Source of the DNA: Maribellus comscasis | GTDB lineage: Bacteria; Bacteroidota; Bacteroidia; Bacteroidales; Prolixibacteraceae | Direction of reading: 5' to 3' | Length of the DNA: 64,000 bases | Assembly (NCBI RefSeq): GCF_009762775.1 | Contig: NZ_CP046401.1 | Span: forward strand, 7,576,001-7,640,000 | In this document: piece after piece, positions 46,642 to 55,887 of the stretch | How positions within the stretch are numbered: the stretch's first letter is position 1 | Layout of the letters: each line of letters starts with the position of its first letter | Made by a program: the position numbers and the translations under genes | The notes under the pieces: generated by a model | Seen by the model: the letters and a program-made list of their open reading frames with translations, nothing else | Databases searched by the model: none | Told to the model about the DNA's origin: nothing

Positions 46642-47763
46642 ATGTATTCAAGATACTTAAGTGATATAATAAAAAAACGAATTGGTTCTGGAAAAGCCAT
46701 AATCGTAATTGGTCCAAGACAAGTTGGAAAAACTACATTAATTGAGTCAATCCTTGAGAAAGAGGATTATTTACTACTTGATGGAGATGACCCAAAAACC
46801 AGAACATTATTGACAGAACCAAACACCGAACAAATTCGGACAATTCTTGGAAAATATAAATTCGTGTTTATTGACGAAGCTCAAAGAATTGAAGGAATCG
46901 GTCTGACGATGAAAATAATAACCGACCGGTTTAAAGATGTTCAACTATTCACAAGTGGTTCATCTTCATTTGACTTGACAAACAAAATTAATGAACCATT
47001 AACAGGAAGAAAATGGGAATACCAATTATTTCCAATATCCTGGGAAGAATACGAAAATCACCATGGATTTTTATATTCCGAGCAACAATTGGAAAATCGT
47101 CTTTTATATGGACTTTATCCTGACGTTTTAAATAATGCCGGTGACGAAATCAATATCCTTCGAAACCTAGTGAATAGTTATTTATACAGAGATATCCTTT
47201 CATATTCGGACATACGAAAACCAGAGATACTGGATAAACTGGTTCAAGCACTTGCTCTTCAAGTTGGTAGTGAAGTTAACTATTCCGAGTTGGCTCAAAT
47301 CGTGAATGTGGACAAAAATACAATTAGTAAATACATCGACATTTTACAAAAAGGATACATAGTTTTTAAGCTAGGCAGTTTCAGTCGAAATGTTCGAAAT
47401 GAAATCAAAACAAGTAAGAAAATCTATTTCTATGACAATGGAATTCGAAATATGATAATCGGAAATTTTGACCCAATTAGTTTGAGAACGGATAAAGGCG
47501 CTCTTTGGGAGAACTTCCTTATATCCGAGAGAATAAAACAAATTGAATATAAGCAAAGTTTGGCACGAACATATTTTTGGAGAACAAAACAACAACAGGA
47601 AGTTGATTTTGTAGAGGACAATGGTGGTAAAATAACAGGATTTGAATTTAAGTGGATGAATAAAAAAAATGCAAAATTACCAAAGACATTCACAGAAAAT
47701 TACAATGCAGATAGTAAAGTGATTGACAAAGAAAACTTTAGAGAATTTATAAAAATTAATTAA
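46642..47763 (+). CDS. AAA_14/DUF4143-family ATPase (cassette M)
   Basis: The 373-residue protein has Walker A IVIGPRQVGKTTLI, Walker B KFVFIDEAQ, and sensor LFTSGSSSFDLTNK. The C-terminal DUF4143 segment (GALWENFLISERI... QQQEVDFVEDNGGKITGFEFKW) carries a D and an E-x-K resembling a nuclease-like core. Function is unknown. It is preceded by 88 bp of cassette leader. Ends GTTAGGCAC / GTGCCTAAC match. Confidence 0.88.
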   Translation: MYSRYLSDIIKKRIGSGKAIIVIGPRQVGKTTLIESILEKEDYLLLDGDDPKTRTLLTEPNTEQIRTILGKYKFVFIDEAQRIEGIGLTMKIITDRFKDVQLFTSGSSSFDLTNKINEPLTGRKWEYQLFPISWEEYENHHGFLYSEQQLENRLLYGLYPDVLNNAGDEINILRNLVNSYLYRDILSYSDIRKPEILDKLVQALALQVGSEVNYSELAQIVNVDKNTISKYIDILQKGYIVFKLGSFSRNVRNEIKTSKKIYFYDNGIRNMIIGNFDPISLRTDKGALWENFLISERIKQIEYKQSLARTYFWRTKQQQEVDFVEDNGGKITGFEFKWMNKKNAKLPKTFTENYNADSKVIDKENFREFIKIN

Positions 47764-47771
47764 AAGCCAGT

Positions 47772-47962
47772 GCCTAACAAAAGCTATATGTAATGCGGGG
47801 TTCAGCGGGTAATCAAACCGCAGTTCTTCGTTGTAACAACGCCAATTCGTCTTTGACGATATGGCTACAAAAACAAAAATATGAATAAACGAATTGGCTC
47901 AGTGGCAGCCTGACAGTGGAACGTTTCAAAGTCCCGCACTATACATAGCCGAACCGTTACCG
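47772..47962 (+). repeat. attC-like site M (191 bp)
   Basis: R'' GCCTAAC, R' GTTACCG. Arms GCTATATGTAATGCGGG and CCCGCACTATACATAGC. Long subtype of F and O. Confidence 0.85.
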
Positions 47963-47968
47963 CAAATA

Positions 47969-48622
47969 ATGAAAATGAAGATTATCAAAATATTAGCATT
48001 GGTTTTAATAATGACTTCGTGTAAGTCAAACCAACCAGAGAAAAAAGACACTGATATAAAATCTGAAGACGTCGGATTTGTATTAAATCCAAAACTTATT
48101 GATGATTTTTACCATGATGAAAGGTTAAATCCAGACAATCCCGAATTGACAAATTATCGTGTCAAAGAATTTGTCGTTGATTTAAATCAAAATCAAAAAC
48201 CTGACTCAATAATTCTATATCAACTTAATGGATTCGAAAATGCCCCAGGAGATTTTCATCAAATAGAGATTAAAATGGATAATGGTGAGAGTTGGGAAAA
48301 AACCAATTTTGACGGCTGGGTTCGTTTTGACAATAATTACATAGTACCTGATTTGGTAAAAGAACAAAATCAATTAAATACGGATTTGTTGTTGTTGACA
48401 GATTTTGAGAAAACAAAAATAATTGGGTTGTTTAGCTGGGTTTATGCAAGCGAACCTGGACTATTAACTTTTATAGAATTTAGTACTGGAAAACCAAGAA
48501 TAATGCTCAATAAAAAATTTGACTTGACTCAATTGGATTCGAATAAAATTGCAGTTGAGAATTACAATAGTGAATATCAAATTGAGTTAATTGACAATAA
48601 TTTAGAATTGAAAAAAGAATAA
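47969..48622 (+). CDS. Hypothetical lipoprotein (cassette N)
   Basis: The ATG at 47969 lies 7 bp into the cassette and replaces a longer frame that would read through attC M. It gives 217 residues with a lipobox (LVLIMTSC, Cys18). A calcium-binding-like DLNQNQKPDSIILYQL segment follows. The rest is beta-rich and unassigned. Ends GTTACCGCAA / TTGCGGTAAC match. Confidence 0.7.
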   Translation: MKMKIIKILALVLIMTSCKSNQPEKKDTDIKSEDVGFVLNPKLIDDFYHDERLNPDNPELTNYRVKEFVVDLNQNQKPDSIILYQLNGFENAPGDFHQIEIKMDNGESWEKTNFDGWVRFDNNYIVPDLVKEQNQLNTDLLLLTDFEKTKIIGLFSWVYASEPGLLTFIEFSTGKPRIMLNKKFDLTQLDSNKIAVENYNSEYQIELIDNNLELKKE

Positions 48623-48630
48623 ATTACTTG

Positions 48631-48763
48631 CGGTAACACAGTACATATTGCAGGGCGGGGTTCAGTGGTATGCCAATTGCGGATTCTCGCATCGCAGTTC
48701 CGTGTCCTTCGGACAGGAACGCTCTCCGAAATCCGCCCCGACAACATGTACCAACCGTTGTAC
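48631..48763 (+). repeat. attC-like site N
   Basis: R'' CGGTAAC, R' GTTGTAC. Subtype of B (arms GTACATATTGCAGGGCGGGG / CCGCCCCGACAACATGTAC). Confidence 0.85.
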
Positions 48764-48798
48764 ACAATGCTAAACGCAAAGCACAAATAACTCAATAC

Positions 48799-49011
48799 AT
48801 GACAGTTAACCTTGAGTGTCAAGATTGCCATTTCATTTTTAATGCAGATGTAGGTAGCTTGGAGATGGATAAAATCGGAACTTTAATTTACGAGAAGAAA
48901 CCGACTTGTCCTAAATGTAAAGCTTACGACAAAGTATTTATAACCCCGCTTGGATTACAACAATTAGATAAATGGTTTATGAATTATCTAAATACAAAAA
49001 TCGGAAAGTAA
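48799..49011 (+). CDS. Small zinc-ribbon protein (cassette O)
   Basis: The 70-residue protein has two C-x-x-C pairs (CQDC near residue 7, CPKC near 37), typical of a zinc ribbon. The start (MTVNLECQDC) is placed by the first Met after attC N. Its last 13 codons overlap the start of the IS91-type transposase gene, so its C-terminus may be altered by that insertion. No family recognised. Confidence 0.6.
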   Translation: MTVNLECQDCHFIFNADVGSLEMDKIGTLIYEKKPTCPKCKAYDKVFITPLGLQQLDKWFMNYLNTKIGK

Positions 49012-50198
49012 GAAAATTTACTCTCGCTGAATACTTTCAATCCTGGTGGGACAGGTATGTAAAATCGCCAAACCATTACATCACCCCCGAACAATACAAA
49101 GCGGTTGCAGCAATGCGCGCCTGCCGTACCGAAGCTTTGGGGATTGACCATTATGTTTGTGAAGAGTGCGGGGAAATAAGCCAGGTTTACCACAGTTGCA
49201 AGAACCGTTTTTGCCCAACATGTAGTTGGAAAGATACCATGCAGTGGGCAGAGAAAATAAAAGAACAGATGCTGGACATTCCCCACCGCCACGTGGTGTT
49301 TACACTGCCGCACAAACTCAACAACTTAATCAGCGACAACAAATGGGAACTTTTAAGTGCTTTATTCAAAGCAGCGGCCGAAGCCATGAAAGACTGGATG
49401 ATGTATAAATACAATCTCACTCCCGGAATAATCAGCGTACTCCACACTTTTGGTGAAACAAAACAATTGCACCCGCACATTCACATGATCCTTTCGTGGG
49501 GAGGGGTTAACAAAAATAATTGCCTCGAAGAAATCAAAGGCGAGTATGTAAATTACAATTTCATCCAGACAAAATTCAGGTGCAAGTTTGAAGACAAACT
49601 GGTGGAAATGTTTGATTCCAATACTTTGGAGCAAAATTTTTCAGACAGGATGGATTTCCTCAAATTCATAAAAAAGATAAACGATAAAAACTGGAGAGTA
49701 CACTTCGAACCGGCAATCCAAATCCCCGAAGAAGTGATTCGCTACATCGGAAGGTACTCGAAAAGGGCATGTATCAGCGAATATAAAATAACTAACATTG
49801 ACGGGGAAAATATCTCGTTCAAATACAAAGACTATAAAAACCTTGACTTTTATGGAAAACCCATCGAAAAAGAATTAACCCTGAACTACCGTGAGTTTTT
49901 CCCAAGATTATTACAGCACGTGCCGCTGCCCTATTTTAGAATCGTAAGGTACTACGGAGCTTATGCTGCAAGAACAAAAGCAGTACTTAACAAAACTCTT
50001 GTCAAAAAATTAAATGAAACTTCAGAAATTGAAGAAAACGAAGAAATTTATGAAATGGCTGAAAACCCGAAAATCTGTAAAAACTGCAATACCGAAAAAA
50101 CCTATTTATACTCAACCTTTAAAAACAAAAAAAATGAAACAATTTATATGACAAGGTTTAAACCTAAGAAAAACAAAATCAAAAAAATAGCGGCATAA
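48972..50198 (+). CDS. IS91-family (HUH) transposase
   Basis: The 408-residue protein has an N-terminal Cys cluster (CEECGEISQVYHSCKNRFCPTC). Its HUH motif is LHPHIHMILSWGG, and the catalytic Tyr region is RYIGRYSKRACIS. It nicks and rolls single strands rather than using DDE chemistry. The true start may lie a little downstream, because the first residues overlap the zinc-ribbon gene. A hairpin-like stretch (ACCGATGGG...CCCGGT) just after the stop could be the terminal site. Confidence 0.85.
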   Translation: MVYELSKYKNRKVRKFTLAEYFQSWWDRYVKSPNHYITPEQYKAVAAMRACRTEALGIDHYVCEECGEISQVYHSCKNRFCPTCSWKDTMQWAEKIKEQMLDIPHRHVVFTLPHKLNNLISDNKWELLSALFKAAAEAMKDWMMYKYNLTPGIISVLHTFGETKQLHPHIHMILSWGGVNKNNCLEEIKGEYVNYNFIQTKFRCKFEDKLVEMFDSNTLEQNFSDRMDFLKFIKKINDKNWRVHFEPAIQIPEEVIRYIGRYSKRACISEYKITNIDGENISFKYKDYKNLDFYGKPIEKELTLNYREFFPRLLQHVPLPYFRIVRYYGAYAARTKAVLNKTLVKKLNETSEIEENEEIYEMAENPKICKNCNTEKTYLYSTFKNKKNETIYMTRFKPKKNKIKKIAA

Positions 50199-50404
50199 AA
50201 CCGATGGGATTGGTGTGCCCGGTTATGAAATAATGCTATTTTTATACAACTTTAAAACTAAATTCTGATTACAAAAAAGAAAATTTATGAAAACCTACAA
50301 ACGAAATCCATTTTTAAGACAAAAAAACTGACCCTGAAAATGACAATTTCAAAAAGGTAATTTTATAAACTCTTAATAAATAGTAAAATGAAAACCAAAG
50401 CACA
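50199..50404. other. Non-coding tail of cassette O
   Basis: About 200 bp of AT-rich DNA between the IS91 gene and attC O. It may hold the IS91 terminus and the end of the original cassette. No gene seen. Confidence 0.5.
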
Positions 50405-50406
50405 GT

Positions 50407-50602
50407 GTACAACAAAAGCTATATATAATGCGGGGTTCAGCAAGTAATCAAACCGCAGTTCTCTGTGCTACAACGCCAATTCGTCTTTGACGAATCGGCT
50501 TAAAAAGAAAATATGAATAAACGAATTGGCTCAGTGCAGCATTGACAGGTAACCGTTTCAAAGTCCCGCACTATACATAGCCGAACCGTTGAACCGTTAC
50601 CT
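50407..50602 (+). repeat. attC-like site O with duplicated end
   Basis: R'' GTACAAC. Long subtype of F and M. The right end reads GAACCGTTGAACCGTTACC, an 8-bp tandem copy that creates two possible R' boxes (GTTGAAC at 50588 and GTTACCT at 50596). The second one matches the next cassette. Confidence 0.8.
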
Positions 50603-50649
50603 GCAAGGTTGACCCGTCCTAAAAAAAGGCTACACAAAATGTAGCAAAT

Positions 50650-51021
50650 ATGTATAAAAATGATGGTATCTTAAGAAGATACAGCGAGGGGTTCAAACTC
50701 AAAATTTTAGCCGAACTTAGTACAGGAAAATATTCCAAGAGAGAACTAGGGGACATTTATGGCGTTAACCGGACTACCATAAATGAATGGGTAAAAAAGT
50801 ACAACCGGAAAGATTTAATGAACACAAGAATTCTAGTGGAAACAGAAGGAGAAACATCCCGACTGAAAGCCTTGCAAAAGGAAATCAAGCAACTAAAAGA
50901 GTTGTTAATTAAGAAAGACCTCGACAAATTGGCCCTGGACTCATATCTGGAAGTGGCAGCAGAAAAACTGGGGTACAAGAACGTGGATGAGTTAAAAAAA
51001 AATTTAAACATCAAGCCCTGA
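50650..51021 (+). CDS. IS3-family OrfA (copy 2)
   Basis: 123 residues, near-identical to the OrfA at 44644 (a few substitutions such as WVKKYN for WIKKYN). Confidence 0.9.
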   Translation: MYKNDGILRRYSEGFKLKILAELSTGKYSKRELGDIYGVNRTTINEWVKKYNRKDLMNTRILVETEGETSRLKALQKEIKQLKELLIKKDLDKLALDSYLEVAAEKLGYKNVDELKKNLNIKP

Positions 51022-51877
51022 TGAAGGCTGCTGCGATTACGAAACAAACAGCTATAGCAAGCATGTCAAAAGTATGTGCTTGCTTTAACCTTAAGCGCGA
51101 TGCATACTATAAATACCAGCAACGGTGGAAACGGTATAAGTCCGTTGAATCACGGGTAATAGAGCTTGTAAAAGAAGAACGTAAAATGCAGCCAAGGGTT
51201 GGTGTACGCAAGTTATACGAAACCTTGCTGCCATCTTTTAAATCTACACATATCAAGGTAGGTAGGGACTCGCTATTTGATATCCTAAGGGCTAATAATA
51301 TGTTGGTAAAAAGGAAGAGGGCTTATGCTAAAACAACCAACTCCTACCACCATTTCCACAAATACAACAACCTGATAAAAGAGGTGCAGGTTACAAAGCC
51401 CAACCAGGTGTGGGTCTCGGACATAACCTATATCCGGACTGTGAAAGGCTTTTGCTACCTGGCCCTTATAACGGACATGTATTCACGGAAGATAATCGGG
51501 CATGACCTCAGCGATTCGCTGGAGCTGGCGGGGTGCCTACGGGCCCTCCGAAAGGCCCTGTGGCACACAAAGCCAGCGGCCGGGCTTATACACCACTCCG
51601 ACAGGGGTGTGCAGTATTGCAGCCATATGTATGTAAATGAACTAAAAAGAAAAGCATAAAAATCAGTATGACTGAAGAAAAACATTGTTATGAAAATGCT
51701 ATTGCAGAAAGGGTAAACGGAATATTGAAAGACGAGTTCTACCTCGACCAATGCTTCTTTTCAACTGCTCATGCAAAACGGGCAACAAAAAGTGCAATTA
51801 AAGTTTACAATAATAAAAGGCTTCATGTATCTTTAAGGTACAAAACACCAAATACCGTGTTTTATAATGTAGCTTAA
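51021..51877 (+). pseudogene. IS3-family OrfB with frameshift (copy 2)
   Basis: A GGAAT-to-GCAT change near 51650 removes one base and introduces a stop after KRKA (residue 212). The catalytic Glu region continues in another frame (51668-51877). The enzyme should be inactive. Confidence 0.92.
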
Positions 51878-51916
51878 CACAATGTTTAACCTGTAGCCGT
51901 ATTCTAGGACTAGACA

Positions 51917-52058
51917 GGTTGAGAAAAGAAAAAACGGACTGATTTTTAAAGAAATAACTAAACCATATTTGAGAATGACTGCTCCGAGAAGATTTTGTTT
52001 TGCCCACCCGCTTCTGCCCTTCGGGACAGTTTGGGAAGCCAACGCACATTGCACACAT
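51917..52058. other. Short non-coding stretch before IS1380
   Basis: Cassette P leader DNA between two IS elements. It contains a CCGCTTCTGCCC / GGGACAG-type stem and TTGCAC-like repeats. No gene. Confidence 0.5.
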
Positions 52059-52063
52059 TTGCA

Positions 52064-53704
52064 CCTAAAATCCGTAAGTTTTAGTTAATAAAAGCTGTAA
52101 AACTATTCAAATGAACACTTTACAGCTTTAGTACTATCACCTAATTTGGTGTTGCTATATAATACCATTATGAAAGTACTAAAAAGTAAAGCATTATCAC
52201 CCTTTGGTGGATTAAACTTTGTATTAGAAGAATTTACAAACCTCGGACTTGAAAGTTTACTTCGCCAGTATTTACCAGCATTAGCTAATCAATCTCAATA
52301 TTCATGGAAGGATATTTTCTTCACCTATTGGGCACTGTTCTTTTGCGGAGGGGATTGTGCCGAAGATGTTGAAATTAACTTAAGGCCTGTCCTTTCCAAT
52401 AATCCCTTTTTATCTGTTCCTAGTGCAGACCGTTTACTGGAAAGACTTAAAAACCTTGCCACCCCTGTTGACAAAGTGCTGAAAAAGAGAAGCAAAGTCG
52501 TTAATGAGCTAAGTTATAATGATAAAATGAATGCCTTAAATATCAAGTTATTAAAGAGACTTAAAGCTTTCAAAGTAAAGAATCTCGTATTAGATTATGA
52601 CAACACATTTGTTTACACCCAAAAATCTGATGCCAAGAGAACATATACCAAGCATTTTGGTTATTGCCCGGGAGTTGGGTTAATTGGAAATAAAGTAGTT
52701 TATGTAGAAAATCGTAATGGGAATTGCGCTCCTCATAATTTACAAGAAGATACACTTGAACGGATGTTCCTGCTATTGAAGGATAACCAAATCGAAATAA
52801 AATCCTTTCGTGCAGATGCTGCATCATACCGGTTCGTAACAATCAATACCGTCAATAAGCACGTCGACAAGTTTTATATACGGGCTACCGTTAATGACCG
52901 TGTATGTGAAGCAATAAATAAAATTACCGAATGGAAAAAAATAAAAGTGGACGACAGTATTTATTTGCGGGGTAGCGTTCTGTTTACACCTTTTACAAAT
53001 ACGGCAAGAAGACTTAAACAAAAGCATTTACTAAAAGAATATCGTTTAGTCGTAACTAAAGAAGCAAGACGTGACGGGCAACTTAACCTATTTACAGGGG
53101 AAGCCTACAACTATAGCCCCATACTAACCAACGACTTTGATAAGACTGACGATGAGGTGGTTATTTTTTATAACCAAAGGGGGAAAGAAGAGCGTGAATT
53201 TGATGTACTAAAAAACGACTTCGGTTGGAATAAACTCCCTTTCTCGAAAATGGAACAAAATACCGTATTCCTGATAATGGCAGCCATGGGACGGAACCTA
53301 TACGATTACATTATACATGAATTCTCTACACGCTATAAAAATCTTAAGCCAAACTTCAGAATAAAAAAGTTCATTTTCAGGTTTGTCTGCATTCCTGCAA
53401 AATGGGTCAGGACCGGAAGGGAAATTAAATTACGTCTTTATGGGAGCATCCCAACTTAAAACTTCAGTCTCCTTTATTATAGCGTAATATGGCCATCTTA
53501 AAAATGTAAATGCTTTTCGGGAAGTATATGAAAAATATTTGTCCCAGATTTAAGAAAATAGCGCTAAAACAAGGGGGACAAGGAAAATTTGTAGTAACAT
53601 AATATGAAAACTACATTTAAACAAATATTTACAACAAATAAATGATACTCGAAGGGTTTTACATCGGAAAATTTGTATCAAATCGTAGACTTACGGATTT
53701 TAGG
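52064..53704 (+). mobile_element. IS1380-family element
   Basis: Ends CCTAAAATCCGTAAG and, inverted, the same 15 bases. A TTGCA duplication flanks it (52059-52063 and 53705-53709). It carries one transposase gene. The 3' end has a TTGTCCC / GGGGACAA hairpin around 53540-53582. Confidence 0.9.
52170..53459 (+). CDS. IS1380-family transposase
   Basis: The start at 52170 (MKVLKSKALSPFGG) is preferred. The 429-residue DDE protein has LDYDNTF (Asp), SFRADAASY (Asp), and FYNQRGKEEREFD (Glu). Confidence 0.92.
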   Translation: MKVLKSKALSPFGGLNFVLEEFTNLGLESLLRQYLPALANQSQYSWKDIFFTYWALFFCGGDCAEDVEINLRPVLSNNPFLSVPSADRLLERLKNLATPVDKVLKKRSKVVNELSYNDKMNALNIKLLKRLKAFKVKNLVLDYDNTFVYTQKSDAKRTYTKHFGYCPGVGLIGNKVVYVENRNGNCAPHNLQEDTLERMFLLLKDNQIEIKSFRADAASYRFVTINTVNKHVDKFYIRATVNDRVCEAINKITEWKKIKVDDSIYLRGSVLFTPFTNTARRLKQKHLLKEYRLVVTKEARRDGQLNLFTGEAYNYSPILTNDFDKTDDEVVIFYNQRGKEEREFDVLKNDFGWNKLPFSKMEQNTVFLIMAAMGRNLYDYIIHEFSTRYKNLKPNFRIKKFIFRFVCIPAKWVRTGREIKLRLYGSIPT

Positions 53705-53800
53705 TTGCAAATCGTACATTCCGACAAACAGACAAAAATTTGCAAAAGAGTGCAATTTCTCACCCCACAATTGATTATCTTGCGACTTAAATTTTAAATA

Positions 53801-55870
53801 ATGATTGATTTAAAGCCAAAAAGTAACATTGCAAACAAGGTTAGAAATACTAGGTTACCTAGAACAAAACCATTGATGCCATTATTTGAAGTTATAAGTA
53901 ATTCTATCCATGCAATTAATGAAGCAAAAAAGAGCAATCAACTAACGAAAGACGGAAAGATTGAAATCAAACTTATTAGAAATGGAGATGACAAGACTTT
54001 GTCAGAATTAAAGGAGATTGATAATTATCCAATCAAATCAATATTAGTAAAAGATAACGGAATTGGATTAAATGATGAGAATCTAGTTTATTTTACAGAA
54101 ACTGACACTGACCACAAATTGGATATTGGAGGGAAAGGAGTCGGTCGATTTGTTTGCCTTAAAGCATTTAAGCAATTAACCTTAAAAAGTAATTTTTCCA
54201 GAAACGGTTCAATAATTTACAGAGAGTTTGAATTCCGTAACACAAAAGAAGGTTTTCATAATCCAAATGAATATGAGGTAAAAAATAAAAGCATTGGAAC
54301 CGAAGTATTACTGTCAGATTTTAAAATTGAATATCAGAAAAAAGCTCCCAAGGATTTAATAGAGATTGCCAGAGAAGTGGTCACTCATTTCCAATTATAT
54401 TTTATCAGGAATGAAGCCCCCATTATTATAATAAAAAATCAAAATAATGTTGAAGTAAATCTTTCAAAATTATTTAACTCCGAGTTTAAAAAAGACATTA
54501 AAACTAAACCTTTTGTCGTTGGAGAAAATTCATTTTCCCTTTTTCTGACCAAAGCATCAAATGCAATGAGTCATAAATTACATTTTTGTGCTCATAATAG
54601 AAGTGTAAAAGAAGAGGGTCTCTATAACAGACTTGTTGATTTAGGAAAATATTCTGTTAAGGACGACAATGAAAGTTTTTATTATCAAGCTTATGTTGTA
54701 GGCGATATACTTGACCAATATGTAGATATTGAACGGGTAGGATTCAACTTCCCAGACGAAGAGGATGGAGAAGATGATTCTACTGAAATATCTCTATCAA
54801 AGATTCGGAATGGTGCAATTGAAGGCATTGAAGAAATATTGGCAGAATATCTCAATAAAGTAAGAAATGAGAAAGTTGAGAAGTATAGACCTTTAATAAA
54901 TGAAGAGTTTCCTCAGTATATGAGCACTTTTACAATCAAATCGGAGGAAATAAAAAAATTACCACCAAATCTTACAAAATCCAAACTTGACATTGAGCTA
55001 TATAAAATTGAATCCACGTGGAAACTAGAAGTTAAAGAATTAGGACAAAAGTTAATTGATGAAAAAAAGGATATAACCAATCTGGATGAATACAAAGAAA
55101 AATATGAAAAATTTCTTACCGAATTTAATGAAATCGGTAAAGCAGATTTAGCCAGATATATTGTACATAGAAAATCAGTAATCGAGTTACTCGAAGATTT
55201 ATTAGGGAAAAATGCCAATGATAAGTTTTCGAATGAAGATATAATTCACAGTGTTTTTTTCCCAATTAGAACAAGTTCCGACGAAGTTCCTCATAGCAAA
55301 CAAAATTTATGGTTAATTGATGAAAGATTAACATATCATTCATTTTTAGCCTCAGATAAAAGTTTTGAGAGTATTAAGGAATTAGATATTCAAGATGACA
55401 CAAGACCTGATTTGTTAATCTTTAACGATGCAATTGCATTTACAGAAGATGAATATCCTCCATTTAATTCATTTACGATTGTGGAATTTAAAAAGCCACA
55501 ACGTGATAATTATATTGATAATGACCCTAAAAAGAATCCGTTAGACCAAGTCGAAAAATACATTGAGCAATTACTGGAAGGAAAAGTTGAAAATAGAAGA
55601 GGTAGAAAAATTAAATTAGATGAAAAAACGCCTTTTTATGTTTACATAATTTGTGATATTACAGACTCCTTTGAAAGAATATTAAAAAATAGAGAGTTTA
55701 GTAAAACTCCAGATGGAGACGGATATTTTAAATTTAAAGATAAATATTATTCCGCATACATCGAAGTGATTCCATTTGAGAAAGTCTTAAAGGATGCCAA
55801 AAAGCGTAATAGGATTTTGTTTGATAAATTAGGTTTAAGCGCTGGAAAAGATAAAACACTATTCGATTAA
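53801..55870 (+). CDS. GHKL (Bergerat) ATPase fused to a PD-(D/E)XK-like domain, candidate defence protein
   Basis: The 689-residue protein has a GHKL ATP fold: N-box EVISNSIHAIN (E30-N34), VKDNGIGL (D85-G89), and lid GGKGVGRF (110-117). A long helical middle follows. The C-terminus has RPDLLIF (Asp about 536) and FTIVEFKKPQ (E-x-K about 563-565), a PD-(D/E)XK-like arrangement. MutL/MORC-type GHKL ATPases linked to restriction-like nucleases are known in bacterial conflict systems. It is followed after 17 bp by an AlbA/Schlafen-like gene. The nuclease call is by motif only. Confidence 0.75.
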   Translation: MIDLKPKSNIANKVRNTRLPRTKPLMPLFEVISNSIHAINEAKKSNQLTKDGKIEIKLIRNGDDKTLSELKEIDNYPIKSILVKDNGIGLNDENLVYFTETDTDHKLDIGGKGVGRFVCLKAFKQLTLKSNFSRNGSIIYREFEFRNTKEGFHNPNEYEVKNKSIGTEVLLSDFKIEYQKKAPKDLIEIAREVVTHFQLYFIRNEAPIIIIKNQNNVEVNLSKLFNSEFKKDIKTKPFVVGENSFSLFLTKASNAMSHKLHFCAHNRSVKEEGLYNRLVDLGKYSVKDDNESFYYQAYVVGDILDQYVDIERVGFNFPDEEDGEDDSTEISLSKIRNGAIEGIEEILAEYLNKVRNEKVEKYRPLINEEFPQYMSTFTIKSEEIKKLPPNLTKSKLDIELYKIESTWKLEVKELGQKLIDEKKDITNLDEYKEKYEKFLTEFNEIGKADLARYIVHRKSVIELLEDLLGKNANDKFSNEDIIHSVFFPIRTSSDEVPHSKQNLWLIDERLTYHSFLASDKSFESIKELDIQDDTRPDLLIFNDAIAFTEDEYPPFNSFTIVEFKKPQRDNYIDNDPKKNPLDQVEKYIEQLLEGKVENRRGRKIKLDEKTPFYVYIICDITDSFERILKNREFSKTPDGDGYFKFKDKYYSAYIEVIPFEKVLKDAKKRNRILFDKLGLSAGKDKTLFD

Positions 55871-55887
55871 AATATTGAAACAAATAT

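Larger units (their letters stand above)
50610..51916 (+). mobile_element. IS3-family element, copy 2 (1307 bp)
   Basis: Same ends as copy 1. A 3-bp GGT duplication flanks it (50607-50609 and 51917-51919), so it inserted here directly. It is one base shorter because of a deletion in orfB. Confidence 0.9.

Noticed and set aside
47894..47968. Upstream start for the cassette N lipoprotein
   Set aside because: It would place 25 unnatural residues read from attC M before a good lipoprotein signal at 47969.
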